Assembly: GCA_038131595.1 (NCBI GenBank)
Contig: JAYPPR010000003.1
Location: 186,001 to 250,000, forward strand
From: UBA9926 sp038131595
GTDB taxonomy: Bacteria; Pseudomonadota; Gammaproteobacteria; Pseudomonadales; Azotimanducaceae
Length of the DNA stretch: 64,000 nucleotides
Reading direction: 5' to 3'
The notes below the pieces were generated by a model that had not been told where the DNA came from, made no database searches, and was given only the letters and a program-made list of their open reading frames with translations. This document shows, in pieces, positions 44,338 to 53,435 of the stretch; position 1 is the stretch's first letter; each line of letters starts with the position of its first letter. The position numbers and the translations under genes were made by a program.

Positions 44338-45357
44338 ATGAAAGAAGTGAATATTGCTATTGTTGGCGCGACTGGCGCTGTTGGAGAAGTGATGCTCGAG
44401 CTGCTCGCCGAGCGTGATTTCCCTGCTAAATCTGTCAGCCTCCTCGCTAGCGAGCGTTCGGCGGGGGCGAGGATACCGTTCAAACAGCAATCGATCACAG
44501 TTCAAAACTTAGCGGAGTTTGATTTTACAGGCACCGACATCGCGCTTTTTTCCGCTGGAGGCGGTGTTTCTGCGGAGTTTGGACCAAAAGCTGCGAGTCA
44601 AGGGTGTGTTGTTATCGACAATACGTCTCACTTTAGACGGGATCCTGATATACCGCTGATTGTGCCTGAGGTGAATTTGCATACCTTGGCCCAGCATAAG
44701 CAGCGGAACATTATTGCCAACCCTAATTGCTCAACGATCCAGATGGTCGTTGCACTAAAGCCTATTTACGACCGAGTAGGCATTGAGCGCATTCATGTGA
44801 GCACTTATCAGGCGGTATCTGGATCGGGAAAATCCGGGATCGAGGAATTGGCGACACAAACCGCGAAGCTACTGAATGCACAAGAGATTGAAAGTCGGGT
44901 GTATGGCAAACAGATTGCGTTTAACGCAGTCCCACACATCGACGATTTCCAAGACAATGGATTTACCAAAGAAGAAATGAAGATGGTGTGGGAAACGCAC
45001 CGGATCCTTGAGGATGATGGGATTCAGGTCAGTCCAACCTGTGTTCGTATTCCGGTATTTTATGGTCATTCCGAAGCCGTCTATGTTGAGACAAAAGCCC
45101 CGCTTTCAGCGAGTGATGCGCGAGCGTTGTTATCTGACGCACCTGGCGTAACGGTGCTCGATGAGCGAGCGTCTGGCGGTTATCCAACCGCGGTCACCGA
45201 GGCATCTGGAACGGATGCGGTTTTTGTTGGTCGTATCCGAAACGATGTTTCGCATCCGAGGGGCCTGCATTTGTGGGTGGTGTCAGATAACGTGAGGAAA
45301 GGTGCGGCACTGAATAGTATTCAGATAGCAGAGGCCTTACTAAAAGAGGCGTCATAG
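44338..45357 (+). CDS. asd: Aspartate-semialdehyde dehydrogenase
   Basis: A 339-residue enzyme that reduces aspartyl phosphate to aspartate semialdehyde, on the path to lysine, threonine and methionine. The NADP motif VGATGAVGEVMLELL is near residues 9-23, the catalytic Cys131 is in NPNCSTIQ and the active-site His is in the late VYVETKAPL region. An ATG at 44320 would add six residues, but ATG 44338 has AGAGAG before it. It is followed by fimV and truA as in pseudomonads, but leuB, which usually precedes asd there, is absent. Confidence 0.94.
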   Translation: MKEVNIAIVGATGAVGEVMLELLAERDFPAKSVSLLASERSAGARIPFKQQSITVQNLAEFDFTGTDIALFSAGGGVSAEFGPKAASQGCVVIDNTSHFRRDPDIPLIVPEVNLHTLAQHKQRNIIANPNCSTIQMVVALKPIYDRVGIERIHVSTYQAVSGSGKSGIEELATQTAKLLNAQEIESRVYGKQIAFNAVPHIDDFQDNGFTKEEMKMVWETHRILEDDGIQVSPTCVRIPVFYGHSEAVYVETKAPLSASDARALLSDAPGVTVLDERASGGYPTAVTEASGTDAVFVGRIRNDVSHPRGLHLWVVSDNVRKGAALNSIQIAEALLKEAS

Positions 45358-45478
45358 TGTTCGGTGTGCGTGAGCATGGCCGAGGAGCCCTCAACACACT
45401 GATTTGAGTGCGCTGGAGAAACGCTTAAGATCAGACAGTGTTGAGTGAGTCAGCATGAAGGAAAAGGTCGGAGAGCTT

Positions 45479-47191
45479 ATGCGAGAAATGCTGCGATGGA
45501 GCCTAGTCGGTGTCCTCTTAATAGGGGCGAATACTGCGCTGGGTTTAGGACTCGGGCGGATCGACGTCCAGTCTGTCTTGAATCAGCCTTTGGCTGCTGA
45601 AATTCAATTACTCAACGCTAGTGAGTGGGCGGCCAATGATTTAAAAGTTGGACTGGCAAGTCCGGATGAGTTCGAGCGATTGGGTGTTGAGAGATCCATT
45701 GGGCTCTTTGATCTTGAGTTTAAAGCGGTGCAGCGAGGGTCGAATATTGTGATCGAAACGATCACCGAAGATGCCATCGTTGAGCCCTTTCTCCACTTTG
45801 TTCTGGTATTGGATTGGCCAAGGGGTCGGCTCCTCAAAGAATACACCGTGCTGTTGGATCTTCCCCCGACCCAGGGCGTTATCCAGCCACTCATGCCCCG
45901 GGCTGGATTCGAGACTAAGTCCTCAAGAGCGGTCGAGCGAGCTAACCCAGCGACGGTTAGCGTTGGTAGCACGGGGCAACTCACCACGATAGGGGATACG
46001 CTGTGGGACATCGCGCTCGCAACCCGCCCAGACCGCTCGATTAGCATTCCTCAGATGATGATGGCCATTCAGCAAGCGAACCCCGAGGCTTTTATCAACG
46101 GGAACATTAACCGACTAAAAGCCGGTTATGCGCTTAAGATTCCCTCTTTTGAAACAGCAATGAGCATTTCGGATCGCTTGGCTGAAGCGGAAGTGGATGC
46201 TCAAAATCGTGCACTTGCGGGCGGGAGCACTCAAAAAAAAACAGCATCGGATGAGCCTGGTCAGTTAATCCCGCAAGCTGACCGCATCGAGCCTGCAGTT
46301 TCAGATAGCGACGGCGGAGACGGTGAAAGCACAGGGGCGGAGTTACGGCTGATCAGCGATGATGAGCCAGACCAAGTCGTCAATGTAAACGATGATGAAG
46401 TCCTAGCGATTAGGGCCGAGTTGGCTGACAAAGAGCAGGCTCTCAAGATGGCAGCAGAAGAACAGGCCATGACCAATGACCGGCTCGCCAATCTTGAAAC
46501 CCAGTTGGGGTCACTTACGTCGCTGATCGAGGTAAAGGATCAGGAACTCGCCAGGCTGCAGCAATCACTGGAATCACTGAAGAATCAGCCCGCGCCTGTC
46601 AGTTCGATTTGGGCTAATCCTCTGGTGCTAGCCTTGTTTGTGGTCATCGTGTTGTTAGTCGTGTTGATTCTCGTGCTCTCGAACCGGTTGAGGCAACAAA
46701 CCCGTTGGTTAAATGACGGGCCAGTTGCTCAACAGCCTGCCAATGCAACGCCTGAAGTGGCCGAAGTAGCGCAAAGCCCAGAACCACGAACTGAGCAACC
46801 AGCCGTGACAGAAAGCTCAGATGTCAGGCAGGAATCGGAGGTGGACGTGAGATCGCAGCTTGGTGAGTCAAACGGGCAGACCGACAATACGACTGAATCC
46901 GCTCTTGGCCAGGAGGCGAACGATCTCTCGGATGAACTCAGCGAGGTCGATCTTGATTTAGAGATCTCAGAGTCGCTGGACCTGGATATCGACGCCGGGT
47001 TAGAGGAAATAGACCTCGAGGAATCTCCTGATGAATCAGACGCCATGGGCCACCCTCTCGATCTTGCCCGAGCCTATATTGAAATGGGTGATCGGACCGC
47101 GGCGAGAGTTCAACTGGCTAAGGTGATCGCCACAGGTGCCCCTGCCGAGGTTCGGGAGGCAGAACAATTGCTTGAGCGATTAGCTGATTAG
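45479..47191 (+). CDS. fimV: FimV-like peptidoglycan-binding polarity protein
   Basis: A protein of about 570 residues with FimV architecture. A signal segment (MLRWSLVGVLLIGANTALG) and the FimV N-terminal domain (LGRIDVQSVLNQPLAAEIQLLNA) are followed by a LysM-like domain (about residues 165-220, IGDTLWDIALATRPDRSISIPQMM). A coiled coil at about residues 300-365, one transmembrane helix near residues 385-408, an acidic cytoplasmic linker and a C-terminal FimV/TPR helix pair (DLARAYIEMGDRTAARVQLAKVI) complete it. It acts at the cell pole in pilus and twitching or cell-shape control. ATG 45455 is another possible start; 45479 has GGAGAG before it. Confidence 0.88.
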   Translation: MREMLRWSLVGVLLIGANTALGLGLGRIDVQSVLNQPLAAEIQLLNASEWAANDLKVGLASPDEFERLGVERSIGLFDLEFKAVQRGSNIVIETITEDAIVEPFLHFVLVLDWPRGRLLKEYTVLLDLPPTQGVIQPLMPRAGFETKSSRAVERANPATVSVGSTGQLTTIGDTLWDIALATRPDRSISIPQMMMAIQQANPEAFINGNINRLKAGYALKIPSFETAMSISDRLAEAEVDAQNRALAGGSTQKKTASDEPGQLIPQADRIEPAVSDSDGGDGESTGAELRLISDDEPDQVVNVNDDEVLAIRAELADKEQALKMAAEEQAMTNDRLANLETQLGSLTSLIEVKDQELARLQQSLESLKNQPAPVSSIWANPLVLALFVVIVLLVVLILVLSNRLRQQTRWLNDGPVAQQPANATPEVAEVAQSPEPRTEQPAVTESSDVRQESEVDVRSQLGESNGQTDNTTESALGQEANDLSDELSEVDLDLEISESLDLDIDAGLEEIDLEESPDESDAMGHPLDLARAYIEMGDRTAARVQLAKVIATGAPAEVREAEQLLERLAD

Positions 47192-47196
47192 CGCTG

Positions 47197-48003
47197 ATGA
47201 CAGAACGTATTGCCTTGGGCCTCGCTTATCATGGAGGGGCCTTTCATGGATGGCAGCGCCAAAAAGAGACCAGAACCGTTCAGGCGGCTCTAGAGGAAGC
47301 ACTCTCCCGGATTGCAGATCACCCGGTTGTGACGCGAGCAGCAGGACGCACCGATAGCGGCGTACACGCGACCGGGCAAGTCGTGCATTTTGATACTAAC
47401 GCTCTGCGGTCGGACAAAGCCTGGACCGAGGGAGTCAATCGCTGGTTACCTAATGACGTTGCTGTTCGGTGGGTGGCTCGCCCAGGGATGGGTTTCGACG
47501 CTAGGTTCTCAGCGCAGTCCCGTACGTATCGTTACCTGTTGTTTGTAGACCCTCTCGTCAATCCTTTTATTGAGTCGTCCGCGGTTCGCGAACACCGCGC
47601 TTTAGATTTAGCTCTAATGAATGAATCTGCTCAATATCTGGTGGGGGAGCACGACTTTACGAGTTTTAGGGCTGCGCATTGTCAGTCGAATTCGGCAATG
47701 CGGCGTGTTACTTCCATTTCGGTTGGCGAGCATCAGGGGTTTATTCACATCGAAGTCAGCGCGAATGCATTTCTGTACCATATGGTCAGAAACATTGTTG
47801 GTGCGCTAAGACTCGTCGGTGCTCGCCAGCGTCCTCCCGAATGGATGGGGGATTTGCTGCTGGCAAAAGATCGCCATCAGGCAGGTAGAATGGCCCCCCC
47901 ACATGGTCTCTACCTTGAGCGTGTGGACTATGATCCAAGCTATCAATTACCGGTGAAGACCGGTCACACCCTGATTGGACAGCCATTCGACAGGTCCGCG
48001 TGA
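47197..48003 (+). CDS. truA: tRNA pseudouridine(38-40) synthase
   Basis: A 268-residue TruA. The catalytic Asp is in GRTDSGVHATGQVVHFDT near residues 50-67, followed by SAQSRTYRYLLFVDP and NAFLYHMVRNIVGAL. It modifies U38-U40 in the anticodon arm of many tRNAs. It lies 5 bp after fimV and 34 bp before trpF, the same order as in pseudomonads. Confidence 0.95.
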   Translation: MTERIALGLAYHGGAFHGWQRQKETRTVQAALEEALSRIADHPVVTRAAGRTDSGVHATGQVVHFDTNALRSDKAWTEGVNRWLPNDVAVRWVARPGMGFDARFSAQSRTYRYLLFVDPLVNPFIESSAVREHRALDLALMNESAQYLVGEHDFTSFRAAHCQSNSAMRRVTSISVGEHQGFIHIEVSANAFLYHMVRNIVGALRLVGARQRPPEWMGDLLLAKDRHQAGRMAPPHGLYLERVDYDPSYQLPVKTGHTLIGQPFDRSA

Positions 48004-48037
48004 TAAGATTGCGAGCGTTGTGGCAGCGGGCTGAAAA

Positions 48038-48661
48038 GTGGTGCGCACGAGAGCCAAAATTTGTGGGGTGACGACGGATAAGGCGGCCGAGGTTGCGGTT
48101 GCGGCTGGAGCAGACGCTTTGGGATTTGTTTTTTATCCACCTAGCCCGAGAGCTATCTCTCCTATCGAAGCTGCGCCCATTGTGTCAATGGTGCCGCCTT
48201 TTGTTCAGCGGGTAGCACTCTTTGTCGACGAAAAGCAGTCAGTGATTGAGGAAACGTTGTCACAGTGCTCCTTGGACATGATCCAGTTTCACGGTGCGGA
48301 GTCGAGATCCTTTTGCGAGTCTTTGGGGCTGCCATACATCAAGGCAGTTGGCTTTAAATCCAGAGATGAACTGATGCGCGTCAGCGATGCTCACCCGAAT
48401 GCAGCGGCGCTATTGATCGATGCTTGGGCGCCTGGTGAGCATGGTGGAACAGGAAAAACACTCGACTGGACAGCAATTGGGGACATCGGACGACCTTGGC
48501 TATTAGCCGGCGGCCTCACCCCTGACAACGTTGCGGAAGCCATTGCAGTTGCTCGACCTTACGCCGTAGACGTGAGTAGCGGTGTGGAATCTAAGCGAGG
48601 AGAAAAAGATTTATCTAAGATTGAGTCTTTTCTGCAGGCAGTGTCGGCGTGGAATGGGTAA
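48038..48661 (+). CDS. trpF: Phosphoribosylanthranilate isomerase
   Basis: A 207-residue TIM-barrel enzyme for the third step of tryptophan synthesis. The N-terminal KICGVTTDKAA carries the catalytic Cys. GADALGFVFYPPSPRAI, a Q(F)HG strand, LIDAWAPGEHGGTGKTLDW and the C-terminal phosphate-binding VDVSSGVESKRGEKD follow. The start is GTG 48038, preceded by GGCGGGCTGAAAA-type weak sequence. A repeat-filled gap of about 380 bp separates it from trpB. Confidence 0.95.
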   Translation: MVRTRAKICGVTTDKAAEVAVAAGADALGFVFYPPSPRAISPIEAAPIVSMVPPFVQRVALFVDEKQSVIEETLSQCSLDMIQFHGAESRSFCESLGLPYIKAVGFKSRDELMRVSDAHPNAAALLIDAWAPGEHGGTGKTLDWTAIGDIGRPWLLAGGLTPDNVAEAIAVARPYAVDVSSGVESKRGEKDLSKIESFLQAVSAWNG

Positions 48662-48792
48662 AGGAGAGATACGCGGATGCCCGTCTGCTCGTAAGACCAT
48701 AAGGCAGTATGAATGACCCGGGTACGCTTGATATAGAAGATCACAACTCAGTCTGACGCTAGAGTGCTACTAAAAGGTAAGTAAGTGCAAAC

Positions 48793-48835
48793 AGATAAGC
48801 GAAAAGAGATAAGCGCAAAGAGAAAATAGCGAAAC
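48793..48835. repeat. 14-bp tandem array, 3 copies
   Basis: AGATAAGCGAAAAG and AGATAAGCGCAAAG follow each other with one mismatch, then a decayed third unit AGAAAATAGCGAAAC. Confidence 0.8.
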
Positions 48836-48893
48836 ATACCAGCGCCTGATGCGGTACTGGTTGGATGAGCAGGGGCAGTGAACCGGCAGCAAG

Positions 48894-48983
48894 GAAACCA
48901 ATCAACAGAAATCTGATTAATAGGAAATCTGATTAATAGAAAACCAATTAACAGTCATTCAATTAACAGCAAGTCAATCAACA
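48894..48983. repeat. 15-16-bp tandem array, about 6 copies
   Basis: A unit near GAAATCTGATTAATAG is exactly duplicated at 48908-48923 and 48924-48939. It is flanked by GAAACCAATCAACAG before and AAAACCAATTAACAG, TCATTCAATTAACAG and CAAGTCAATCAACA after. The consensus core is a/c-ATYAAYAG. The array is head-to-tail with no unique spacers, so it is not CRISPR. It ends 55 bp before the preferred trpB ATG. Confidence 0.87.
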
Positions 48984-49038
48984 AAAGTAAGAACAATCAT
49001 TCAGTCCTGGTTATGAGTGCTGAATGAGAGAGAAAGTT

Positions 49039-50274
49039 ATGAGTCAATCATCAGACATCATTGGATCTAACGAAACGCTTTTTGCATTCCCCGATGCTCA
49101 GGGCCACTTTGGCCGGTTTGGCGGTCAATTCGTTTCAGAGACCTTAATGGCGGCACTCGATGAGTTACGCGAGACCTACGAGCAGCTCAAAGCGGACCCA
49201 GCCTTCACCGCAGAGCTCGCAAGCGACCTAGAGCATTATGTAGGAAGGGCGTCACCGCTATACCACGCGGAGCGGTTGTCAGAGCGATACGGCGGTGCTC
49301 AAATTTGGCTGAAGCGGGAAGATTTAAACCACACGGGCGCCCACAAAGTGAATAACTGTATTGGGCACGCACTCCTTGCCAGATTTATGGGCAAGCCCAG
49401 GATTATTGCAGAGACTGGTGCAGGGCAACATGGTGTGGCATCTGCTACGGTTGCCGCGCGATTTGGACTCAAATGCACGGTGTACATGGGCGCGGACGAT
49501 ATTGAACGGCAGAGTCTAAATGTCTACCGCATGAAACTATTGGGGGCCGAAGTGGTGCCCGTGACGTCTGGGTCCAGGACGCTAAAAGACGCGTTGAATG
49601 AAGCTATGCGGGATTGGGTGACCAACGTAGATGACACGCACTACATTATCGGTACAGTCGCGGGTCCACACCCTTACCCTATGATCGTTCGCGACTTCCA
49701 AGCTGTCATTGGGCGTGAAGCGAGAGAACAATTCGCTAAGCGTCAGGGAGGCCTTCCTGACGCAGTGCTCGCTTGCGTGGGCGGTGGCTCCAATGCCATG
49801 GGCATGTTCTACCCATTTCTCGAGGACACGTCAGTACGTTTAGTCGGCGTAGAGGCGGGCGGTGATGGCGTTGCGACTGGGCGACACGCGGCGCCACTCA
49901 ATGACGGAGTGGTGGGTGTATTGCACGGTAATCGAACCTATCTGATGCAAGACGAGGACGGCCTGATCAAAGAAACACACTCTGTATCCGCTGGTCTGGA
50001 CTATCCAGGCGTTGGGCCAGAGCACGCATGGCTCAAAGAGGTTTCGCGCGCCGAGTACGTCGCAGTAACGGATGAGGCGGCGCTAGATGCATTCAGGGAG
50101 CTGAATCGACTGGAGGGCATACTGCCGGCGCTCGAATCGAGTCATGCGCTGGCCTACGCGGCGAAGCTAGCACCCACAATGAGTAAAGACCAACATATAT
50201 TGATTAATCTCTCGGGCCGAGGCGATAAAGACATCCCCACAGTCGCTCGGCTGGACGGTATATCCATTGGTTGA
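49039..50274 (+). CDS. trpB: Tryptophan synthase beta subunit
   Basis: A 411-residue PLP enzyme that joins indole and serine. It has FGGQFVSETLM near the N-terminus, the PLP Lys in LNHTGAHKVNNCIGHALLA near residue 98, the GAGQHGVASAT phosphate loop and CVGGGSNAMGMF. ATG 49024 would add five residues; ATG 49039 has an AGAGAGAAA site directly before it. The stop lies 4 bp before the preferred trpA ATG. Confidence 0.96.
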   Translation: MSQSSDIIGSNETLFAFPDAQGHFGRFGGQFVSETLMAALDELRETYEQLKADPAFTAELASDLEHYVGRASPLYHAERLSERYGGAQIWLKREDLNHTGAHKVNNCIGHALLARFMGKPRIIAETGAGQHGVASATVAARFGLKCTVYMGADDIERQSLNVYRMKLLGAEVVPVTSGSRTLKDALNEAMRDWVTNVDDTHYIIGTVAGPHPYPMIVRDFQAVIGREAREQFAKRQGGLPDAVLACVGGGSNAMGMFYPFLEDTSVRLVGVEAGGDGVATGRHAAPLNDGVVGVLHGNRTYLMQDEDGLIKETHSVSAGLDYPGVGPEHAWLKEVSRAEYVAVTDEAALDAFRELNRLEGILPALESSHALAYAAKLAPTMSKDQHILINLSGRGDKDIPTVARLDGISIG

Positions 50275-50278
50275 ACAC

Positions 50279-51115
50279 ATGAATCGATTAGAAAAGAGTG
50301 TCCAAGAAAGCCTAGCTGCGGGACGTAAGCAATTAGTCGCTTACATTGTAGCCGGTGACCCTGCGCCGGATTGGACAGTGGTAGCGATGCACGGACTGGT
50401 AGAGGCCGGAGTGGACGTTATTGAGCTAGGGGTGCCGTTTACTGACCCTGAGGCCGAGGGTCCGGTGATTCAGGGGGGGCACGAGCGTGCATTAATGCAC
50501 GGGATAACGCTGAGAAAAACGCTCGCAATGGTGCAGAAATTTCGGGAGCGTAACGATCAGACCCCGGTCGTGTTAATGGGATATCTGAACCCGATTGAAG
50601 CCATGGGCTTACCTGAATTCGCTGGCGCAGCGAAAAAAGTAGGCGTGGACGGCACAATCATTGTTAATTTGCCGCCCGAGGAGGCAGGCGAGTTAGGTCC
50701 TATCTTTGACGAGCACGACATTAGCCCGGTGTTTCTTCTAGCACCAACGACCACGGATGATCGTGCCAAAGTGGTTTGCGACGCGGCAAGAGGATTTGTT
50801 TACTACGTGTCGCTCAAAGGGACGACGGGTTCAGGGAAGCTGGACCCGGCCGAGGTTGGAAGTAAAGTCGCTCACTTTAAGACCATGACCGATAAAGCGG
50901 TCTACGTTGGATTTGGTATCAAGGATGCTGAGTCTGCGCAGCGTGTGGGTTCGGTTGCAGACGGAGTTGTCATGGGATCTAGTCTCGTCGACGATATGAG
51001 CCGATTGGCAGAGTCTGTCCCTGCCGAGGAGGCGCACCAGATTGAGGCGCTCTCGCCAATCACGAATCGCATGAGCGCCATTCGAGCAGCGCTCGATCAA
51101 TTAAGCAGTACCTAA
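50279..51115 (+). CDS. trpA: Tryptophan synthase alpha subunit
   Basis: A 278-residue TIM-barrel subunit that releases indole from indole-3-glycerol phosphate. VAYIVAGDPAPD lies near the N-terminus, the catalytic Glu is in DVIELGVPFTDPEAEGPVIQ and the catalytic Asp region is near MGYLNPIEAMGL. YYVSLKGTTGSGKL and GFGIKDAESAQRVG bind phosphate. The frame extends to TTG 50267, inside trpB; ATG 50279 fits the family better. folC follows after a single base, where accD is usual in related genomes. Confidence 0.95.
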   Translation: MNRLEKSVQESLAAGRKQLVAYIVAGDPAPDWTVVAMHGLVEAGVDVIELGVPFTDPEAEGPVIQGGHERALMHGITLRKTLAMVQKFRERNDQTPVVLMGYLNPIEAMGLPEFAGAAKKVGVDGTIIVNLPPEEAGELGPIFDEHDISPVFLLAPTTTDDRAKVVCDAARGFVYYVSLKGTTGSGKLDPAEVGSKVAHFKTMTDKAVYVGFGIKDAESAQRVGSVADGVVMGSSLVDDMSRLAESVPAEEAHQIEALSPITNRMSAIRAALDQLSST

Positions 51116-51116
51116 A

Positions 51117-52358
51117 TTGCGGTCACTGTCAGACTGGCTTGATTACATTGGTCAAATCCACCCAGTGGGCTGGGATCTAGGTCTGGACCGAGTCAATCGG
51201 GTGGCCACTGCCTTAAATGTTAAGCACCCCGCTGGCACCGTGATCTTGGTCGCGGGGACCAATGGAAAGGGCTCGTGCTGCGAAGCGCTTAACACGCTCT
51301 CGATGGAGGCCGGGCTGAAGACTGGATTGACAACCAGTCCCCACATTCATCAATTTTCCGAGCGAATCTGCATCGGCGGCCGGCCGGTCGAAGATGAAGA
51401 GATCGTAGCGGCATTTGACCATATTGAAGAGGCAAGAGGCGAAACAACGCTCACCTACTTCGAATTCGCGAGTTTGGCGGCGCTGGTGATATTCGAATCC
51501 AACGCGCTTGACGTCGCCATCTTAGAGGTTGGGTTAGGGGGGCGCCTTGACGCTATGAACGTGGTGGATCCTGATATCAGCGTGGTGTTGCCCATCGCGC
51601 TGGATCATCAGGAATACCTAGGCGATAGTCGAGAGCAAATTGGTGCCGAGAAGGCTGGAATATTAAGGCCTGGTCAACCCGCCGTTGTTGGTGACCCAGA
51701 CCCCCCTCAGTCTTTGGTTCAAGCCGCGAAGTCAGCGTCTCTTGCAGCGCATTATGGTAAGGAGTTCGGTTGGGAAGGTAATCGACTTTGGTGGTCCAAG
51801 GATGGCCAGATCCTAGAAGCAACGGTCGAGTCTCCCAAGCTGCCTCCCACGAGCCTCGCTGCCGCGATGCAAACAGCTGCCATACTCAGTTGGCCAGTCA
51901 CCCCCGCAAAGCTGCCCTCCCTTGAATTACTCGGCCGTCAGTCTATTGTCCGGATAGGAGGGAAAACGGTTCTGCTCGATGTGGCCCACAATCCACACGC
52001 AGTTGGAAGGCTAAAAGAAAAAATCAGCGAGTGGAGAGCATCGAACCCATCCGCAGACGTCTTAGCGGTTTTGGGTATCTATAAGGATAAAGCAGTTGAC
52101 GACATCGCCAGCTTACTGGCGGGCGTCGTCACCAAATTTTATTGTAGTGAGGTGGCTGAAACCAGGGCGTTATCAAAGGATCGGCTTTTGGATGCGCTTC
52201 ACAAAAAGCGCTTGGAGGCTGAAGCCCTTAACACCATAGGTGCCGCATTAGAGGAAGCGATGGTCCGGAGTGAGCAAAATGACTTAATCGTGGTGTTCGG
52301 ATCTTTCCCTGTTGTCGGCGAGGCCTTAAACTATTTCCACAATCTCTCTTTGGAATAG
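51117..52358 (+). CDS. folC: Dihydrofolate/folylpolyglutamate synthase
   Basis: A 413-residue Mur-ligase-family enzyme that adds glutamate to dihydropteroate and tetrahydrofolate. It has LGLDRVNRVATAL, the P-loop VAGTNGKGSCCEAL near residues 44-57, TSPHIHQFSERICIGG and a GLGGRLDAMNVVDPDISV block. The C-terminal Rossmann domain has VLLDVAHNPHAV. The start is TTG 51117, one base after trpA. It lies just ahead of the SPOR gene with a 9-bp gap. Confidence 0.94.
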   Translation: MRSLSDWLDYIGQIHPVGWDLGLDRVNRVATALNVKHPAGTVILVAGTNGKGSCCEALNTLSMEAGLKTGLTTSPHIHQFSERICIGGRPVEDEEIVAAFDHIEEARGETTLTYFEFASLAALVIFESNALDVAILEVGLGGRLDAMNVVDPDISVVLPIALDHQEYLGDSREQIGAEKAGILRPGQPAVVGDPDPPQSLVQAAKSASLAAHYGKEFGWEGNRLWWSKDGQILEATVESPKLPPTSLAAAMQTAAILSWPVTPAKLPSLELLGRQSIVRIGGKTVLLDVAHNPHAVGRLKEKISEWRASNPSADVLAVLGIYKDKAVDDIASLLAGVVTKFYCSEVAETRALSKDRLLDALHKKRLEAEALNTIGAALEEAMVRSEQNDLIVVFGSFPVVGEALNYFHNLSLE

Positions 52359-52367
52359 GCCAGAATA

Positions 52368-52922
52368 GTGGAAACCGGGCTTAAACGCCGGTTAGTCGGC
52401 GCTATCGTCATCGCCGCAGTCGCCGTCATTTTCATTCCTTTGATACTCGATGGCACAGAGGAAGAGCGACTGGCGGTGATTGAGGAGATCCCACCAGCGC
52501 CAACCTTTGATTTCCGCGAGCAAATTGCCGTGAGCGACATCCAATCGGCGATGGAATCCAGGCGCCGCGCCAATGCAGCATCAATGCCGCAAGAGCGGGC
52601 GTTGAAAGACGATGCGGCCGAGGGCCAAAGCAAGTTACTTGATCAAAATGGATTGCCCGTCGGCTGGAGCCTGCAGGTTGCCAGTTTTCGTGACCGCGAC
52701 AACGCCATCGCGTTGCGCAGTGAAATCCGCGATCTAGGACACGGCGCTTACGTACTGCTCAATCGCACCAACGAAGGACAGTTTTATCAGGTGCTAGTTG
52801 GTCCCTCCCTCGACCAGGAAGGACTCAGTCAAGCCGGCCAGGATATTGCAGATAAGATGGGTCTGACCGTGCAAATTGTCCGATACAGAGTAGAGGATGA
52901 TGCTCGGCAAATAGGGGGTTAG
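52368..52922 (+). CDS. dedD: SPOR-domain cell-division protein (DedD-like)
   Basis: A 184-residue inner-membrane protein. One N-terminal helix (about residues 7-27, LVGAIVIAAVAVIFIPLIL) is followed by a short Pro/charged linker. A SPOR domain (about residues 105-180, GWSLQVASFRDRDNAIALRSEIRDLG) binds denuded glycan at the septum. The position between folC and cvpA-purF and the architecture match DedD. The start is GTG 52368. Its stop abuts the cvpA ATG. Confidence 0.9.
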   Translation: METGLKRRLVGAIVIAAVAVIFIPLILDGTEEERLAVIEEIPPAPTFDFREQIAVSDIQSAMESRRRANAASMPQERALKDDAAEGQSKLLDQNGLPVGWSLQVASFRDRDNAIALRSEIRDLGHGAYVLLNRTNEGQFYQVLVGPSLDQEGLSQAGQDIADKMGLTVQIVRYRVEDDARQIGG

Positions 52923-53426
52923 ATGGGTCTGGTAGCCGCAGACTGGGTAATCATCGTGGTGCTGGGCGGGTCCTGTCTAATCGCGCTATTTCGAGGCCTC
53001 GTTCGCGAGGGCTTAAGTCTTGCCAATTGGGTGGTTGCCGCGCTTGTCGCACGGGGTATCTCGGGACCAGTCTCGCAGTGGCTATCTCAATGGATCGATA
53101 CGCCTTCCATTCGATATGTGATCGCGTTTGCTGTGCTCATGCTGGTGTCCTTGGTGATTGGCGGAATCTTGATCGGATGGGTTGTTCGCCTGGTGCGTGC
53201 GTCGGGTTTGGGCTTTGCGGATCGAATGCTAGGATTGGCGTTCGGGTTCGCGCGTGGCGTACTTTTGATTCTGCTTGGTTTAGCGCTGGTGCGGTTCGGT
53301 TTGCCGGTAGAAGAAGATGCGTGGTGGCAAGCCTCAAGACTGGTGCCAATCTTCAATATGGGACTTGATTGGATCCTGCCAAAACTGTTGGCGCTTTCTG
53401 AGGGCATCACAGATTCAGTCAGTTAA
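52923..53426 (+). CDS. cvpA: CvpA family inner-membrane protein
   Basis: A 167-residue protein with about four transmembrane helices. It has the CvpA family features ADWVIIVVLGGSCLIALFRGLVREGLSLANWVVA and GFADRMLGLAFGFARGVLLILLGLALV. In E. coli CvpA is linked to colicin V export and to envelope stress resistance; its mechanism is unclear. The cvpA-purF pair is conserved, and here the gap to purF is 9 bp. Confidence 0.93.
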   Translation: MGLVAADWVIIVVLGGSCLIALFRGLVREGLSLANWVVAALVARGISGPVSQWLSQWIDTPSIRYVIAFAVLMLVSLVIGGILIGWVVRLVRASGLGFADRMLGLAFGFARGVLLILLGLALVRFGLPVEEDAWWQASRLVPIFNMGLDWILPKLLALSEGITDSVS

Positions 53427-53435
53427 GGAAGTAAT

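Larger units (their letters stand above)
48662..49038. other. Repeat-filled spacer between trpF and trpB
   Basis: About 380 bp with no supported gene. It contains two separate tandem arrays (48793-48835 and 48894-48983) that together cover over a third of the spacer. No Trp-codon leader peptide with a paired attenuator is visible. The trpB promoter must lie here but I cannot identify it. Confidence 0.65.

Noticed and set aside
48894..48983. Possible CRISPR array
   Set aside because: Units are 15-16 bp, directly head to tail, with no unique spacers and no cas genes nearby.
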